A DNA stretch of 7,173 nucleotides from an uncultured Eubacteriales bacterium (GCA_905203455.1 CAJKVX010000048.1:1-7173), one strand, 5' to 3'; numbered from the stretch's first letter, positions 1 through 6,140 are shown. Numbers and translations are program-made. The notes: generated by a model from the letters alone, not told the origin.

Positions 1-141
1 AGCCCCTGCCATTTGCAATGGGGAAATATTATTCTTTTTAAGTTCCTGCGGAGAAAACTTTAACAGTTCCCACGCTGTTTTTTCAATTAAATTATATTTT
101 TCTTGTTTTGTCATTTTCCCTACATCAATTTGCCTATCCAT
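1..141 (-). CDS. Unrecognised protein, N-terminal 47 residues only (gene runs off the left edge)
   Basis: An open frame starts with ATG at 141-139 and stays open for 47 codons to the window edge. A good Shine-Dalgarno sequence (AGGGAG, six bases before the ATG) supports this start; an in-frame Met at residue 10 is the alternative. The visible part begins MDRQIDVGKMTKQEKYN and is polar, with a likely helix around residues 11-35 and no signal peptide or membrane segment. It lies 73 bases downstream of era on the same strand, with no obvious promoter or terminator between, so it may be the last part of the ybeY-era transcript. In many Bacillota recO follows era, but this start does not resemble the RecO N-terminal OB fold. 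I do not recognise the family from so short a piece. Confidence 0.7.
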   Translation of the reverse strand, partial: MDRQIDVGKMTKQEKYNLIEKTAWELLKFSPQELKKNNISPLQMAGA

Positions 142-182
142 AATTTACTCCCTATTTAATTTTACACTAAATTTATAGTTTG

Positions 183-206
183 TATTCGTGCAAGTTGTGT
201 CGAATA
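183..206. repeat. Short inverted repeat between era and the next gene
   Basis: TATTCG at 183-188 and CGAATA at 201-206 are perfect reverse complements around a 12-base loop. Neither strand has a T tract after it, so it is not a convincing intrinsic terminator. It may be a weak mRNA structure in the 73-base spacer after era, or chance. Confidence 0.3.
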
Positions 207-214
207 ATTATTGG

Positions 215-1102
215 TTATGTCTGTTTTATATCATATCCTAAATCTTTTAAAATTATGCTGTCTGCTTGCCAGCCAGTTCTCACTTTAACAAACAATTCAA
301 GATTGACTTTTTGCCCCACAACTTTTTCAATATCTTTTCTTGCAGACACCCCAATTTTCTTAATCATTTCACCATTTTTCCCAACAATGATTTTTTTATG
401 ATTAGCATTTTCACAAATAATGTCTGCACTAATGCTGGTTATTTTTGGCCCCTCATTATATTTTATAATTTCAACTGCACAAAAGTGCGGAACTTCTTGC
501 TGAACAAACAACAATACTTTTTCTCTTATAATTTCTGCAACCATAAACCTAAGGCTTTTATCAGTGTATGTGTCGGTTGGAAATAATGGCTCACTTTCAG
601 GCAAAACCTCAATAAGTTTTTGTTTAAGCTCGCCTAAATTCTTTTTCTTTAAAGCCGAAACACTTATAAATTCTTTAACAAACTTAAATTCATTCAACTT
701 AGCCAGTTTTGGGTAAAGTGTTTCAAAATTAGCCAAATCAATTTTGTTAATTACAACAAAAACAGGAACCTTTGAATTTTCAAACCTTTTTAAAATTTCA
801 TAATCCTTTGAATTAATGTTTGTTGCATCAAGCACAATCAAATAGGCGTCAACACCCTCTTTTGCTGTTTCAATGCTTTTTGCCATAAATTGTGCAAGTT
901 TGCTTTTGCCGTTATATTCCCCAGGGGTGTCAACAAAAATTAATTGAGTGTTTTCTTCATTCAAAATTCCTAAAATTTTGTTTCTTGTGGTCTGAGGTTT
1001 TGGGCTTGTTATTGCAACTTTTTCACCAACCATAACATTAATTAAACTGCTTTTACCAACATTAGGTTTGCCAACAACGGCAACAAATCCGCTTTTTGTC
1101 AT
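215..1102 (-). CDS. era: GTPase Era (30S ribosomal subunit assembly)
   Basis: Era binds GTP and the 3' end of 16S rRNA and helps 30S subunits mature at the inner face of the membrane. With the ATG at 1102 the protein is 295 residues, normal for the family. The G domain shows G1 GKPNVGKSS (11-19), the G2 threonines of PQTTRN (36-41), G3 DTPG (58-61), G4 NKID (119-122) and G5 SAL (149-151). The C-terminal KH domain follows, with VGKNGEMIKKIG (240-251; GXXG loop 241-244) and the typical ending FVKVR..W..D....LGYD. I chose ATG 1102 over an in-frame GTG at 1114 because AGGTGA lies eight bases upstream of the ATG and the GTG has no good site. The ATG follows the ybeY stop by one base, so translation is probably coupled. 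dgkA and cdd, which separate these genes in B. subtilis, are absent. Confidence 0.97.
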   Translation of the reverse strand: MTKSGFVAVVGKPNVGKSSLINVMVGEKVAITSPKPQTTRNKILGILNEENTQLIFVDTPGEYNGKSKLAQFMAKSIETAKEGVDAYLIVLDATNINSKDYEILKRFENSKVPVFVVINKIDLANFETLYPKLAKLNEFKFVKEFISVSALKKKNLGELKQKLIEVLPESEPLFPTDTYTDKSLRFMVAEIIREKVLLFVQQEVPHFCAVEIIKYNEGPKITSISADIICENANHKKIIVGKNGEMIKKIGVSARKDIEKVVGQKVNLELFVKVRTGWQADSIILKDLGYDIKQT

Positions 1103-1103
1103 A

Positions 1104-1568
1104 CTAGTAATCACCTAAAATTCTAACTTCAAAACTGTGCATACGCTCAAAATCACGACTTTTAACATGGTCAAACCCCAAAAGATGCAAAACGCTGTGG
1201 CAAATAAGTTTGTCTATCTCCATTTCATAAGTTATACCATGTTCCTCTGCTTGCTTTTTTGCAACTTCAAGGCAAATTGCACAGTCACCAATGTAAACAT
1301 TAACACCATCAAAGGTGCTTTCTTTTAAATATGAAGGAACAACAATTTCGCCATCAAGCAAATTAAGGCTTGGAAAACTTAAAACATCTGTAACCTTATC
1401 AACATTTCGCAAATTTTTGTTAAGTTCTTGAATTTGTTTTGGGCTCACAATCTTAACAGTCATTTCAAGATTGTTTGGCTGTTTCATAAAAGATAAAGTT
1501 TTTGAAGAAATGTTTTTAATTTGCTTTTTAATTTCTTGTGGGGCTCTGCCCATTACATTAATTTTCAT
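1104..1568 (-). CDS. ybeY: Endoribonuclease YbeY (16S rRNA 3'-end maturation)
   Basis: YbeY is a zinc-dependent endoribonuclease involved in 16S rRNA processing and late 30S quality control in the cytoplasm. From the ATG at 1568 the protein is 154 residues, the usual size. The diagnostic metal site HxxxHxxxxxH is present as HSVLHLLGFDH (His124, His128, His134). The conserved RNVDKVTDVLSFP segment (54-66) carries the family's Arg. The frame is open back to a GTG at 1643, which would add 25 Cys- and Lys-rich residues, but that extension does not look like YbeY and covers a promoter-like sequence, so I prefer the ATG. No Shine-Dalgarno sequence precedes this ATG. Era follows after one base, and the two act in the same pathway. 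In B. subtilis phoH and yqfF precede ybeY; here a 252-base gap does. Confidence 0.95.
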   Translation of the reverse strand: MKINVMGRAPQEIKKQIKNISSKTLSFMKQPNNLEMTVKIVSPKQIQELNKNLRNVDKVTDVLSFPSLNLLDGEIVVPSYLKESTFDGVNVYIGDCAICLEVAKKQAEEHGITYEMEIDKLICHSVLHLLGFDHVKSRDFERMHSFEVRILGDY

Positions 1569-1604
1569 AGTATAATTATATAATACTTTTAAAAATTTTC
1601 TAAA
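1569..1604 (-). promoter_or_regulatory. Candidate sigma-A promoter directly before ybeY (possibly leaderless)
   Basis: A perfect -10 box TATAAT (1580-1575) lies 18 bases after a weak -35 TTTAGA (1604-1599). A second -10-like hexamer, TATACT, fills 1574-1569. From the TATAAT box the expected start of transcription falls on or beside the A of the ybeY ATG (1568), which would give a leaderless mRNA. This fits the missing Shine-Dalgarno sequence. The region is very AT-rich, so a chance match is possible. Confidence 0.5.
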
Positions 1605-1820
1605 TAATTTTTCACAAATTTTAAATTTTTGGCAACATTGCACAATTCAAACTCTCAAACCATTAAACTAGGTTCGCAATTATTTGCAACATAAAAACAA
1701 TGCTAAAAATAACAACACTTCAGCCATGGTTATCTATAAGCACAAAACCAATCACAAAAACAACTGAATATGTTTTAATTAAGTTAACAACTCACACCAC
1801 TAATTGTCAACCAAACAGAA
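1569..1820. other. 252-base gap between yqfD and ybeY with no intact gene
   Basis: In B. subtilis phoH and yqfF (pgpH) lie between yqfD and ybeY; here there is no trace of the P-loop or HD motifs of either. The minus strand is T- and G-rich and holds only short hydrophobic frames. One runs from 1854 to 1663 and is broken by three TGA codons. An imperfect inverted repeat lies just after yqfD: 1783-1790 pairs with 1804-1811 (8 bp, one G-U, 13-base loop), but no T tract follows, so it is a poor terminator. The candidate ybeY promoter is at the left end. Confidence 0.6.
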
Positions 1821-2942
1821 TTAACCAAATGAATATACAAACTTCAAATAACAATCAATTTTATATTTGCTTCCCTCGTTTGTAACTGCATAAGTGCAAT
1901 CAAACTCGCTAACCTCATCAGGCAAAAGCGCAACTGCATTCTCTTTTGCTTTATCATATAAATCTTGTTGAACTTGACTAAACTCAACATTGGTTTCAAC
2001 AATTTCAAGTTCATAATATGTTATTTCCTCAATTTTAACTGGCAAAATATTGTTTTGGCTTATAAGTTTTGACACTCTTTCTTCTTCAAAATAAGCAAAA
2101 TCACAACCCTTATTCCCATCAATTTTAAGCCCTAACACATCAATTATTCTTGAAGTTTGAGTTCTTCCTGTTCTTCTAACCTCATTTGCAGTTCCATCAA
2201 AATAAACACTGCCAATTACAAAGGCATCAACAACAATGGTGGCTTTTGCTGGCTCAACAATGCCGTTTGCAAGGGTTCTGCTTTGAACAAGCACTTGCCC
2301 TTTTGCCACCACATCTCCACTTTTTACCAGTGCTTGCCCGCTACCCACCGTTATTTCTTTTATTTTACAGTTATATGGACTAACAATTTCATTCACAACT
2401 TTTTGCGTAATAACAGGAGTTACAGTAACCATGTAATAAATGCCTTTTTTAGTTACCGAACAAGTTGAAACCTCACTAAAACTGTTTATAACATTCCTTT
2501 CAAGTTGCCTTAAATTTGTTGTGCCAGAATTTATTTCATTTGTAAGAAAACCATCAATTTCACTTTTAATGCTCTCACTTTCAAACTCTTGCCCGCTAAG
2601 GCTAACACAAACATCAAAATAATTATTATAAAACCCTAACCCAAAACACACCCAAAACAAAAGTCCCAAAAATATCCCACTTTTTTTAAGTAAAAAAGTG
2701 AAAAAAGTTTTAATGTTATATTCTTTAACAACTTCAACCTTCAAGTTCGCTTTTTTGCAATAACTTTTAATTTTTCTGTAATCATAATAACTAACGCTAA
2801 AAGTAAAACCATCTTCATTAAACATTAGCCCGCTAAAAATAACACCCTTCATTTGCATTTTTCTAAGAAAGGTGTTTTTGTTAAGCCCCGTTACTTTAAG
2901 CCTGACACTTCCGTTTATAACTCTTGCAAACACTCCCTTCAT
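1821..2942 (-). CDS. yqfD: Sporulation protein YqfD (membrane-anchored)
   Basis: The 373-residue protein matches the YqfD sporulation family, which is expressed in the mother cell of Bacillus and Clostridium; its molecular role is not well defined. The cytoplasmic N-terminal part (1-85) is followed by one transmembrane segment (about 88-105, GIFLGLLFWVCFGLGF) and a large domain expected outside the membrane. Within that domain is the hallmark run VGSGQALVKSGDVVAKGQ (199-216), resembling the GDxVxKGxxL element of this family. The length is slightly short of the roughly 400 residues usual in Bacillus. The start overlaps the yqfC stop by one base (TAATG), with AAGG nine bases upstream, so the two are translationally coupled. 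phoH, which normally follows, is missing. Confidence 0.93.
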   Translation of the reverse strand: MKGVFARVINGSVRLKVTGLNKNTFLRKMQMKGVIFSGLMFNEDGFTFSVSYYDYRKIKSYCKKANLKVEVVKEYNIKTFFTFLLKKSGIFLGLLFWVCFGLGFYNNYFDVCVSLSGQEFESESIKSEIDGFLTNEINSGTTNLRQLERNVINSFSEVSTCSVTKKGIYYMVTVTPVITQKVVNEIVSPYNCKIKEITVGSGQALVKSGDVVAKGQVLVQSRTLANGIVEPAKATIVVDAFVIGSVYFDGTANEVRRTGRTQTSRIIDVLGLKIDGNKGCDFAYFEEERVSKLISQNNILPVKIEEITYYELEIVETNVEFSQVQQDLYDKAKENAVALLPDEVSEFDCTYAVTNEGSKYKIDCYLKFVYSFG

Positions 2943-3214
2943 TAAACTTTACCTTCAAATTTAATAGTTAAAATCTTGCCTGAAATCCCAATCTCTTTTG
3001 GGGCAAGCGTGCCAATTGCAAGTTTTTCACCCTCAATTTTCATAAACCGCCCTTTGCCAAGGTTAAGCGTAACTTGATTTTCATCAAAACTTTCAATTTT
3101 GTATTTCCCCTCAAAAGCAACACCACTGTTGCCAATGCATGAAAAATTAAAATCAGTTTCACAAGCAGGCTCGTCTAATCTGCAAATTTCATTAACTTTA
3201 TCAAAAAAACTCAT
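2942..3214 (-). CDS. yqfC: YabP/YqfC-family sporulation protein
   Basis: This 90-residue protein fits the YabP/YqfC family, small beta-rich proteins found almost only in spore-formers. The conserved C-terminal half is visible: a run ending FMKIEGEKLAIGTL, then IGISGKILTIKFEGK. The family consensus is an IEG...I....I.I.G.I..I.F pattern. Cys11, Cys18 and Cys26 are unusual in the N-terminal half, but nothing shows that they bind metal. The start is firm: AAGGAGG (3226-3220) sits five bases before the ATG. It is the first gene of a two-gene unit with yqfD, and the pair behind a sigma-E-like promoter suggests expression in the mother cell. Its biochemical function is unknown even in B. subtilis. 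Confidence 0.9.
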   Translation of the reverse strand: MSFFDKVNEICRLDEPACETDFNFSCIGNSGVAFEGKYKIESFDENQVTLNLGKGRFMKIEGEKLAIGTLAPKEIGISGKILTIKFEGKV

Positions 3215-3238
3215 TAATGCCTCCTTGATGTTTGTTAA

Positions 3239-3267
3239 ATTTTATGTTGCAAAATTAAAAATTATTA
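3239..3267 (-). promoter_or_regulatory. Candidate sigma-E (mother-cell) promoter of yqfC-yqfD
   Basis: Reading the minus strand, TAATAAT (3267-3261) resembles the sigma-E -35 consensus KMATATT (6 of 7). After a 14-base spacer, CATAAAAT (3246-3239) matches the -10 consensus CATACAnT at every fixed position but one. Transcription would start near 3232, just ahead of the Shine-Dalgarno at 3226-3220. The B. subtilis yqfCD pair is known to belong to the sigma-E regulon, which makes the match meaningful, but the base composition is AT-rich and no competing sigma-A site is better than fair. Confidence 0.5.
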
Positions 3268-3311
3268 ACACTTACTTAATCTTTTTTAATAACACTTCTC
3301 ATCTAAAAACT

Positions 3312-3325
3312 GCAAGCCTTCTTGC
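3312..3325. repeat. Small hairpin in the yqfC/SIMPL divergent intergenic region
   Basis: GCAAG and CTTGC form a 5-bp stem around a CCTT loop. On the minus strand it is followed by AGTTTTTAG, which gives a weak terminator look, but there is no minus-strand gene just upstream for it to serve. It may be a remnant or a barrier to antisense transcription. Confidence 0.3.
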
Positions 3326-3443
3326 CTAGTCTTTATTTTACCATTTTTCCATAAATGTTCTGGTCTTCTCTTTATTTTCCTATCTTTAAATCTGCCACAT
3401 TTGCCATAAAAAAACAATTATCTAAACACCCTTCCTTCTTCTT

Positions 3444-3472
3444 TTGACATATAGCCTTAATAATGCTACCAT
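3444..3472 (+). promoter_or_regulatory. Sigma-A promoter of the SIMPL gene
   Basis: A perfect -35 TTGACA (3444-3449), a 17-base spacer and a -10 TACCAT (3467-3472, 4 of 6) precede the SIMPL gene. Transcription would start near 3479, leaving a leader of about 23 bases that holds the AAAGGAG ribosome site (3487-3493). The position also argues against translation from the upstream in-frame ATG at 3463, which would lie inside the promoter. Confidence 0.7.
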
Positions 3473-3501
3473 TAAAAAAACAACAAAAAGGAGAAAATCA
3501 C

Positions 3502-4134
3502 ATGGAAATAACTGTTTCAGGCTTTGCTCAACAAAAAGTTGACCCTGACCAAATTGAACTCAACTTCACTTTCAAAAATTTACAACCCTTAAAAGATAAC
3601 GCTTTAAAAAACGGCACAAAAACCGTTCAATTGTTTTTAAATGAACTTACAAAATTAGGCTTTAAAAAAGAAGACCTTATAACAAAATCTGTTGTTCTAA
3701 GGGAAGAATTTGATTATTCAAACGGCAAAAGAACCCCAGTTGGCTTTTCATACAACCAAAATGCAACTCTTAAATTTGATTTAAATTTAGAACTTTTATC
3801 AACCCTTGTTAACCTTTCAACAAAATTTGATGGTGTAACCTGCAACGCAATTTTTACACTTAAAAACCAAACAATTTTTGAAAACAATCTTTTTGAACTT
3901 GCCTATCTTGATGCAAAACAAAAAGCCCAAACAATTTCAAAAATAAGCGGAAAGGTTTTAGACGATTGTTTAAAAATCAGCACCCAACCACTTACTGGTG
4001 AGCCAGTTCTTTATGGCACTGACCGCCTTGCAAAGGCAAGTTTTGCAAGCACCGCACCAAGCCTTGAACAAGTTTTAACCCCTGAAAAAATAACCCTAAC
4101 AAAAGAGTTGTTTACCCTTTGGCACGCTAAATAA
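3502..4134 (+). CDS. SIMPL-domain (DUF541-type) protein, cytoplasmic form
   Basis: The 210-residue protein has the SIMPL/DUF541 layout. It begins with the strand MEITVSGFAQQKVDPDQ (typical: I.V.G.g.....D...), followed by an N-terminal helix with ALKNGTKTVQLFLNELTKLGFKKEDL (34-59). The central stretch VGFSYNQNATLKF (80-92) is the usual FxxxxxLxF element, and ELAYLDAKQKAQTIS (132-146) matches the conserved A..DA..KA..lA helix. Many relatives are secreted or periplasmic, but this one has no signal peptide and should be cytosolic. The family has no defined single reaction. ATG 3502 is chosen because AAAGGAG lies eight bases upstream; an earlier ATG at 3463 has no such site. It is the only complete plus-strand gene in the window, with its own promoter and terminator, and interrupts the conserved floA...yqfC order. 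Its coding strand is C-rich, unlike the G-richer coding strands of its neighbours. Confidence 0.9.
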   Translation: MEITVSGFAQQKVDPDQIELNFTFKNLQPLKDNALKNGTKTVQLFLNELTKLGFKKEDLITKSVVLREEFDYSNGKRTPVGFSYNQNATLKFDLNLELLSTLVNLSTKFDGVTCNAIFTLKNQTIFENNLFELAYLDAKQKAQTISKISGKVLDDCLKISTQPLTGEPVLYGTDRLAKASFASTAPSLEQVLTPEKITLTKELFTLWHAK

Positions 4135-4213
4135 TTTTATTTGTCACAATTTTATAGTTTAAACTGAATTTTATTTATTTGTGCCTAAATTTTAAGTTTA
4201 GCATTAAAAACAT

Positions 4214-4231
4214 TTCAACCCAAGCGTTGAA
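4214..4231. repeat. Secondary hairpin in the convergent intergenic region
   Basis: TTCAAC (4214-4219) and GTTGAA (4226-4231) form a 6-bp stem with a six-base loop. On the minus strand it is followed by ATGTTTTTAA, so it could act as a weak back-up terminator for transcripts that read through the main hairpin at 4261-4290. Confidence 0.4.
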
Positions 4232-4260
4232 CTATTTTCAAAAATAAACGCAAAAAAAGA

Positions 4261-4290
4261 TAAAAAAACAGGCAACCGCCTGTTTTTTTA
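4261..4290. terminator. Bidirectional intrinsic terminator between convergent genes
   Basis: A perfect 13-bp inverted repeat (4261-4273 with 4278-4290) closes on an AACC loop. The core is ACAGGC/GCCTGT, flanked by seven A's on one side and seven T's on the other, so each strand shows a stem followed by a T tract. It can end the plus-strand SIMPL transcript and the minus-strand floA operon. The stop codon TAA of the 264-residue gene is bases 4290-4288, inside the stem arm. Confidence 0.92.
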
Positions 4291-5082
4291 ATTTACATCT
4301 GTTGGGTCAACGGCACCTTTTCTTGTGCCAACAGTTTGCCCAATTACAATTTCTTCACCTGTTATTCTTCTTTTACCAAGGTGAGATTTAACAGACCCAC
4401 CTCCAAGCCCAGACCTTTTGTTTGCTCGGTTAGACATAATTTTATCAATAAGCGACATATCAAACATATCATCATTTTCAAGTTCATTAAAATCGCTTGC
4501 AAGTGGGAAATCTAAACGTCCTTCGCCCACATTTTCATCAGGCCATGGATTAAAGTTTGGGTCTCTTAGTGAACCATGATTATGCCCACTTGCCCCAACT
4601 CCAAAGCCATAATATGTTTGGTCAGACAAGTTTTTATTATCAGTTGCCTCAAAATTATCTCTTCTAATTTGAGCAATTCGTTCTTCTTCGCTTCTTGCTC
4701 TTAAAGGTGCAATCTCTTCATTTTCTTCATTTGGTTGAGGTTTATTTTCCTGTTTAATTTCCCCTTCACTTTCTTTTACATATTTTTTGTAAATTTCTTC
4801 TTTATCACTTTCTTCATTTGTTGTTTGGTTGCTTTCAGTGTTATCTTTTTCAAACACATGAACAACCTTTGGTTCACCTTTAACTTTTTCTTCTTTTTTC
4901 TTGATTTTAACTTTTTTAGGTTTCTCTTCTTTTGTTACAACAAACTCATCAGTGGTTTTAGGTGCAGGCGCAGGATTCTCTTTTTTTTCTTCCTTTTTGG
5001 TTGAAAAACTATTCCCCTTAACAAGAGCCCAAACAACAAAGCAAATAAAATTAAAAATTAAACCAATTAAAACATAAATCAT
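4288..5082 (-). CDS. Unrecognised single-pass membrane protein with a long charged, probably disordered region (floA neighbour)
   Basis: I do not recognise this 264-residue protein. An N-terminal hydrophobic segment (2-22, IYVLIGLIFNFICFVVWALV) has no obvious signal-peptidase site and probably anchors it. Residues 28-125 are dominated by Lys, Glu, Pro, Asn and Thr and should be disordered. A Gly/Asn/Asp-rich stretch follows (155-190, with GFGVGASGHNHGS). The last 55 residues look more ordered, with MSLIDKIMSNRANKR (209-223), GLGGGSVKSHLGKRR (225-239) and a final EEIVIGQTVGTRKG (243-256). The basic run after the anchor suggests that the bulk lies in the cytoplasm. The start is firm: GAGGGG lies a few bases before the ATG and the floA stop is 15 bases upstream, so it is co-transcribed with floA. 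B. subtilis has yqfB at this spot, but no similarity is apparent. A role with FloA is inference from position alone. Confidence 0.87.
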   Translation of the reverse strand: MIYVLIGLIFNFICFVVWALVKGNSFSTKKEEKKENPAPAPKTTDEFVVTKEEKPKKVKIKKKEEKVKGEPKVVHVFEKDNTESNQTTNEESDKEEIYKKYVKESEGEIKQENKPQPNEENEEIAPLRARSEEERIAQIRRDNFEATDNKNLSDQTYYGFGVGASGHNHGSLRDPNFNPWPDENVGEGRLDFPLASDFNELENDDMFDMSLIDKIMSNRANKRSGLGGGSVKSHLGKRRITGEEIVIGQTVGTRKGAVDPTDVN

Positions 5083-5097
5083 AAAACCCCTCTAAAC

Positions 5098-6117
5098 CTA
5101 GTTTTTAGGTTTGTTTTGTTTGTTTGCTTCTTCATTTGAAAGCGCTTTTCTCATTTGAGTGTCAGCCTGTAGGTTTTGCATTTGGTAATAATCCATAACA
5201 CTAAGTTTGCCCTCATTCAAGGCCTTTGCCATTGCCTTAGGCACCTCTGCCTCAGCCCTTAAAAGTTCGGCTTGCATTTCTTGAACCTTGGCTTTCATTT
5301 CCTGCTCATGGGCAACAGCCATGCTCTTTCTTTCTTCAGCCTTTGCTTCGCTAATTTTCTTTTGAGCAATAGCATTATCAATGTTAAGCCTTGCCCCAAT
5401 GTTAACACCAACATCAATGTCTGCAATGTCTATTGATAAAATCTCATATGCCGTGCCACTATCAAGCCCCTTAGCAAGTACTGTTGAAGAAATTAAATCA
5501 GGGTTCTCTAAAACAAGTTTGTGGCTTGCAGCCGACCCAACGCTTGTTACAATTCCTTCACCAACCCTTGCAATAATGGTGTCTTCACCTGCCCCACTAA
5601 TCTGCCTGTGAATGTTTGATGTAACCGTAACTTTCGCCTTAACTTTAAGTTCAACCCCATCTTTAGCAACAGCACTTATAAGCGGAGTTTCAATAACCTT
5701 AGGCACAACACTTGTTCTAACCGCCTCATAAACATCTCTTCCCGCAAGGTCAATCGCTTTTGCTGTTTGAATGTTAATGTCAATGTTTGCTGAGTGTGCA
5801 CTAATCATAGCCTTCACAACTCTGTCAACATTACCACCAGCCATATAATGAGTTTCAAGTTCGTCAATGTCAATTTTAAGCCCTGCCTTTCTTGCCGAAA
5901 TGTATGAAAGAACAATATCATTAACTTTAACCTTTCTAACTTTCATTCCAATAAGCCTGCTCATTGACACATGCGACCCCGAAACCAACGCCCTAAACCA
6001 CAACCTAAGTGGAACAACACACAAAATAACAACAATTGTCGCAACAAGAACAGCCCCAAGAACAATAAGAGTAACCATAGCCCCTGTGCTCATTGCAAGT
6101 AAATTTAAATTAGCCAT
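5098..6117 (-). CDS. floA: Flotillin-like protein FloA
   Basis: FloA is a membrane scaffold that organises functional membrane microdomains and affects membrane fluidity, cell-wall synthesis, signalling and sporulation in B. subtilis. The 339-residue protein (about 331 in B. subtilis) has a short N-terminal stretch, a hydrophobic membrane segment (about 13-36), and the SPFH-type core with signature runs HYMAGGNVDRVVKAMI (90-105), AIDLAGRDVYEAVRTSV (121-137), GAGEDTIIARVGEGIV (175-190) and LAKGLDSGTAYEILSID (214-230). An Ala/Glu-rich coiled coil (about 249-300) with AKAEERKSMAVAHEQEM follows, then the conserved VMDYYQMQN region. The ATG at 6117 has AAGGAG eight bases upstream. It has its own promoter, while nfeD upstream ends at a terminator, so the pair is not in one simple operon as in B. 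subtilis. The 264-residue membrane protein follows after 15 bases. Confidence 0.97.
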   Translation of the reverse strand: MANLNLLAMSTGAMVTLIVLGAVLVATIVVILCVVPLRLWFRALVSGSHVSMSRLIGMKVRKVKVNDIVLSYISARKAGLKIDIDELETHYMAGGNVDRVVKAMISAHSANIDINIQTAKAIDLAGRDVYEAVRTSVVPKVIETPLISAVAKDGVELKVKAKVTVTSNIHRQISGAGEDTIIARVGEGIVTSVGSAASHKLVLENPDLISSTVLAKGLDSGTAYEILSIDIADIDVGVNIGARLNIDNAIAQKKISEAKAEERKSMAVAHEQEMKAKVQEMQAELLRAEAEVPKAMAKALNEGKLSVMDYYQMQNLQADTQMRKALSNEEANKQNKPKN

Positions 6118-6140
6118 AAAACTTTCTCCTTACTTCATTA

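Noticed and set aside
1112..1114. GTG as the start of era (four extra residues)
   Set aside because: It has no ribosome site, overlaps ybeY by 11 bases, and the ATG at 1102 has AGGTGA at good spacing.
1569..1643. 25-residue N-terminal extension of YbeY from a GTG
   Set aside because: The extension is Cys/Lys-rich and unlike family members, and it spans the promoter-like TATAAT; the upstream GAGAG is a weak ribosome site. Not fully excluded.
1680..1727. 15-residue hydrophobic small frame (MAEVLLFLALFLCCK) on the minus strand
   Set aside because: No ribosome site, very short, and hydrophobic runs are expected in this T-rich strand.
1783..1811. Inverted repeat after yqfD as an intrinsic terminator
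   Set aside because: The stem has a wobble pair and a 13-base loop, and no T tract follows on either strand.
3463..3501. Upstream ATG start for the SIMPL gene
   Set aside because: It falls between the -35 and -10 boxes of the likely promoter and lacks a ribosome site; ATG 3502 has AAAGGAG.
5381..5611. Open frames antisense to floA, nfeD, era and yqfD (for example 5381-5611, 6581-6997, 2157-2468)
   Set aside because: They lie entirely opposite well-conserved genes, lack ribosome sites, and their composition mirrors the sense codons.
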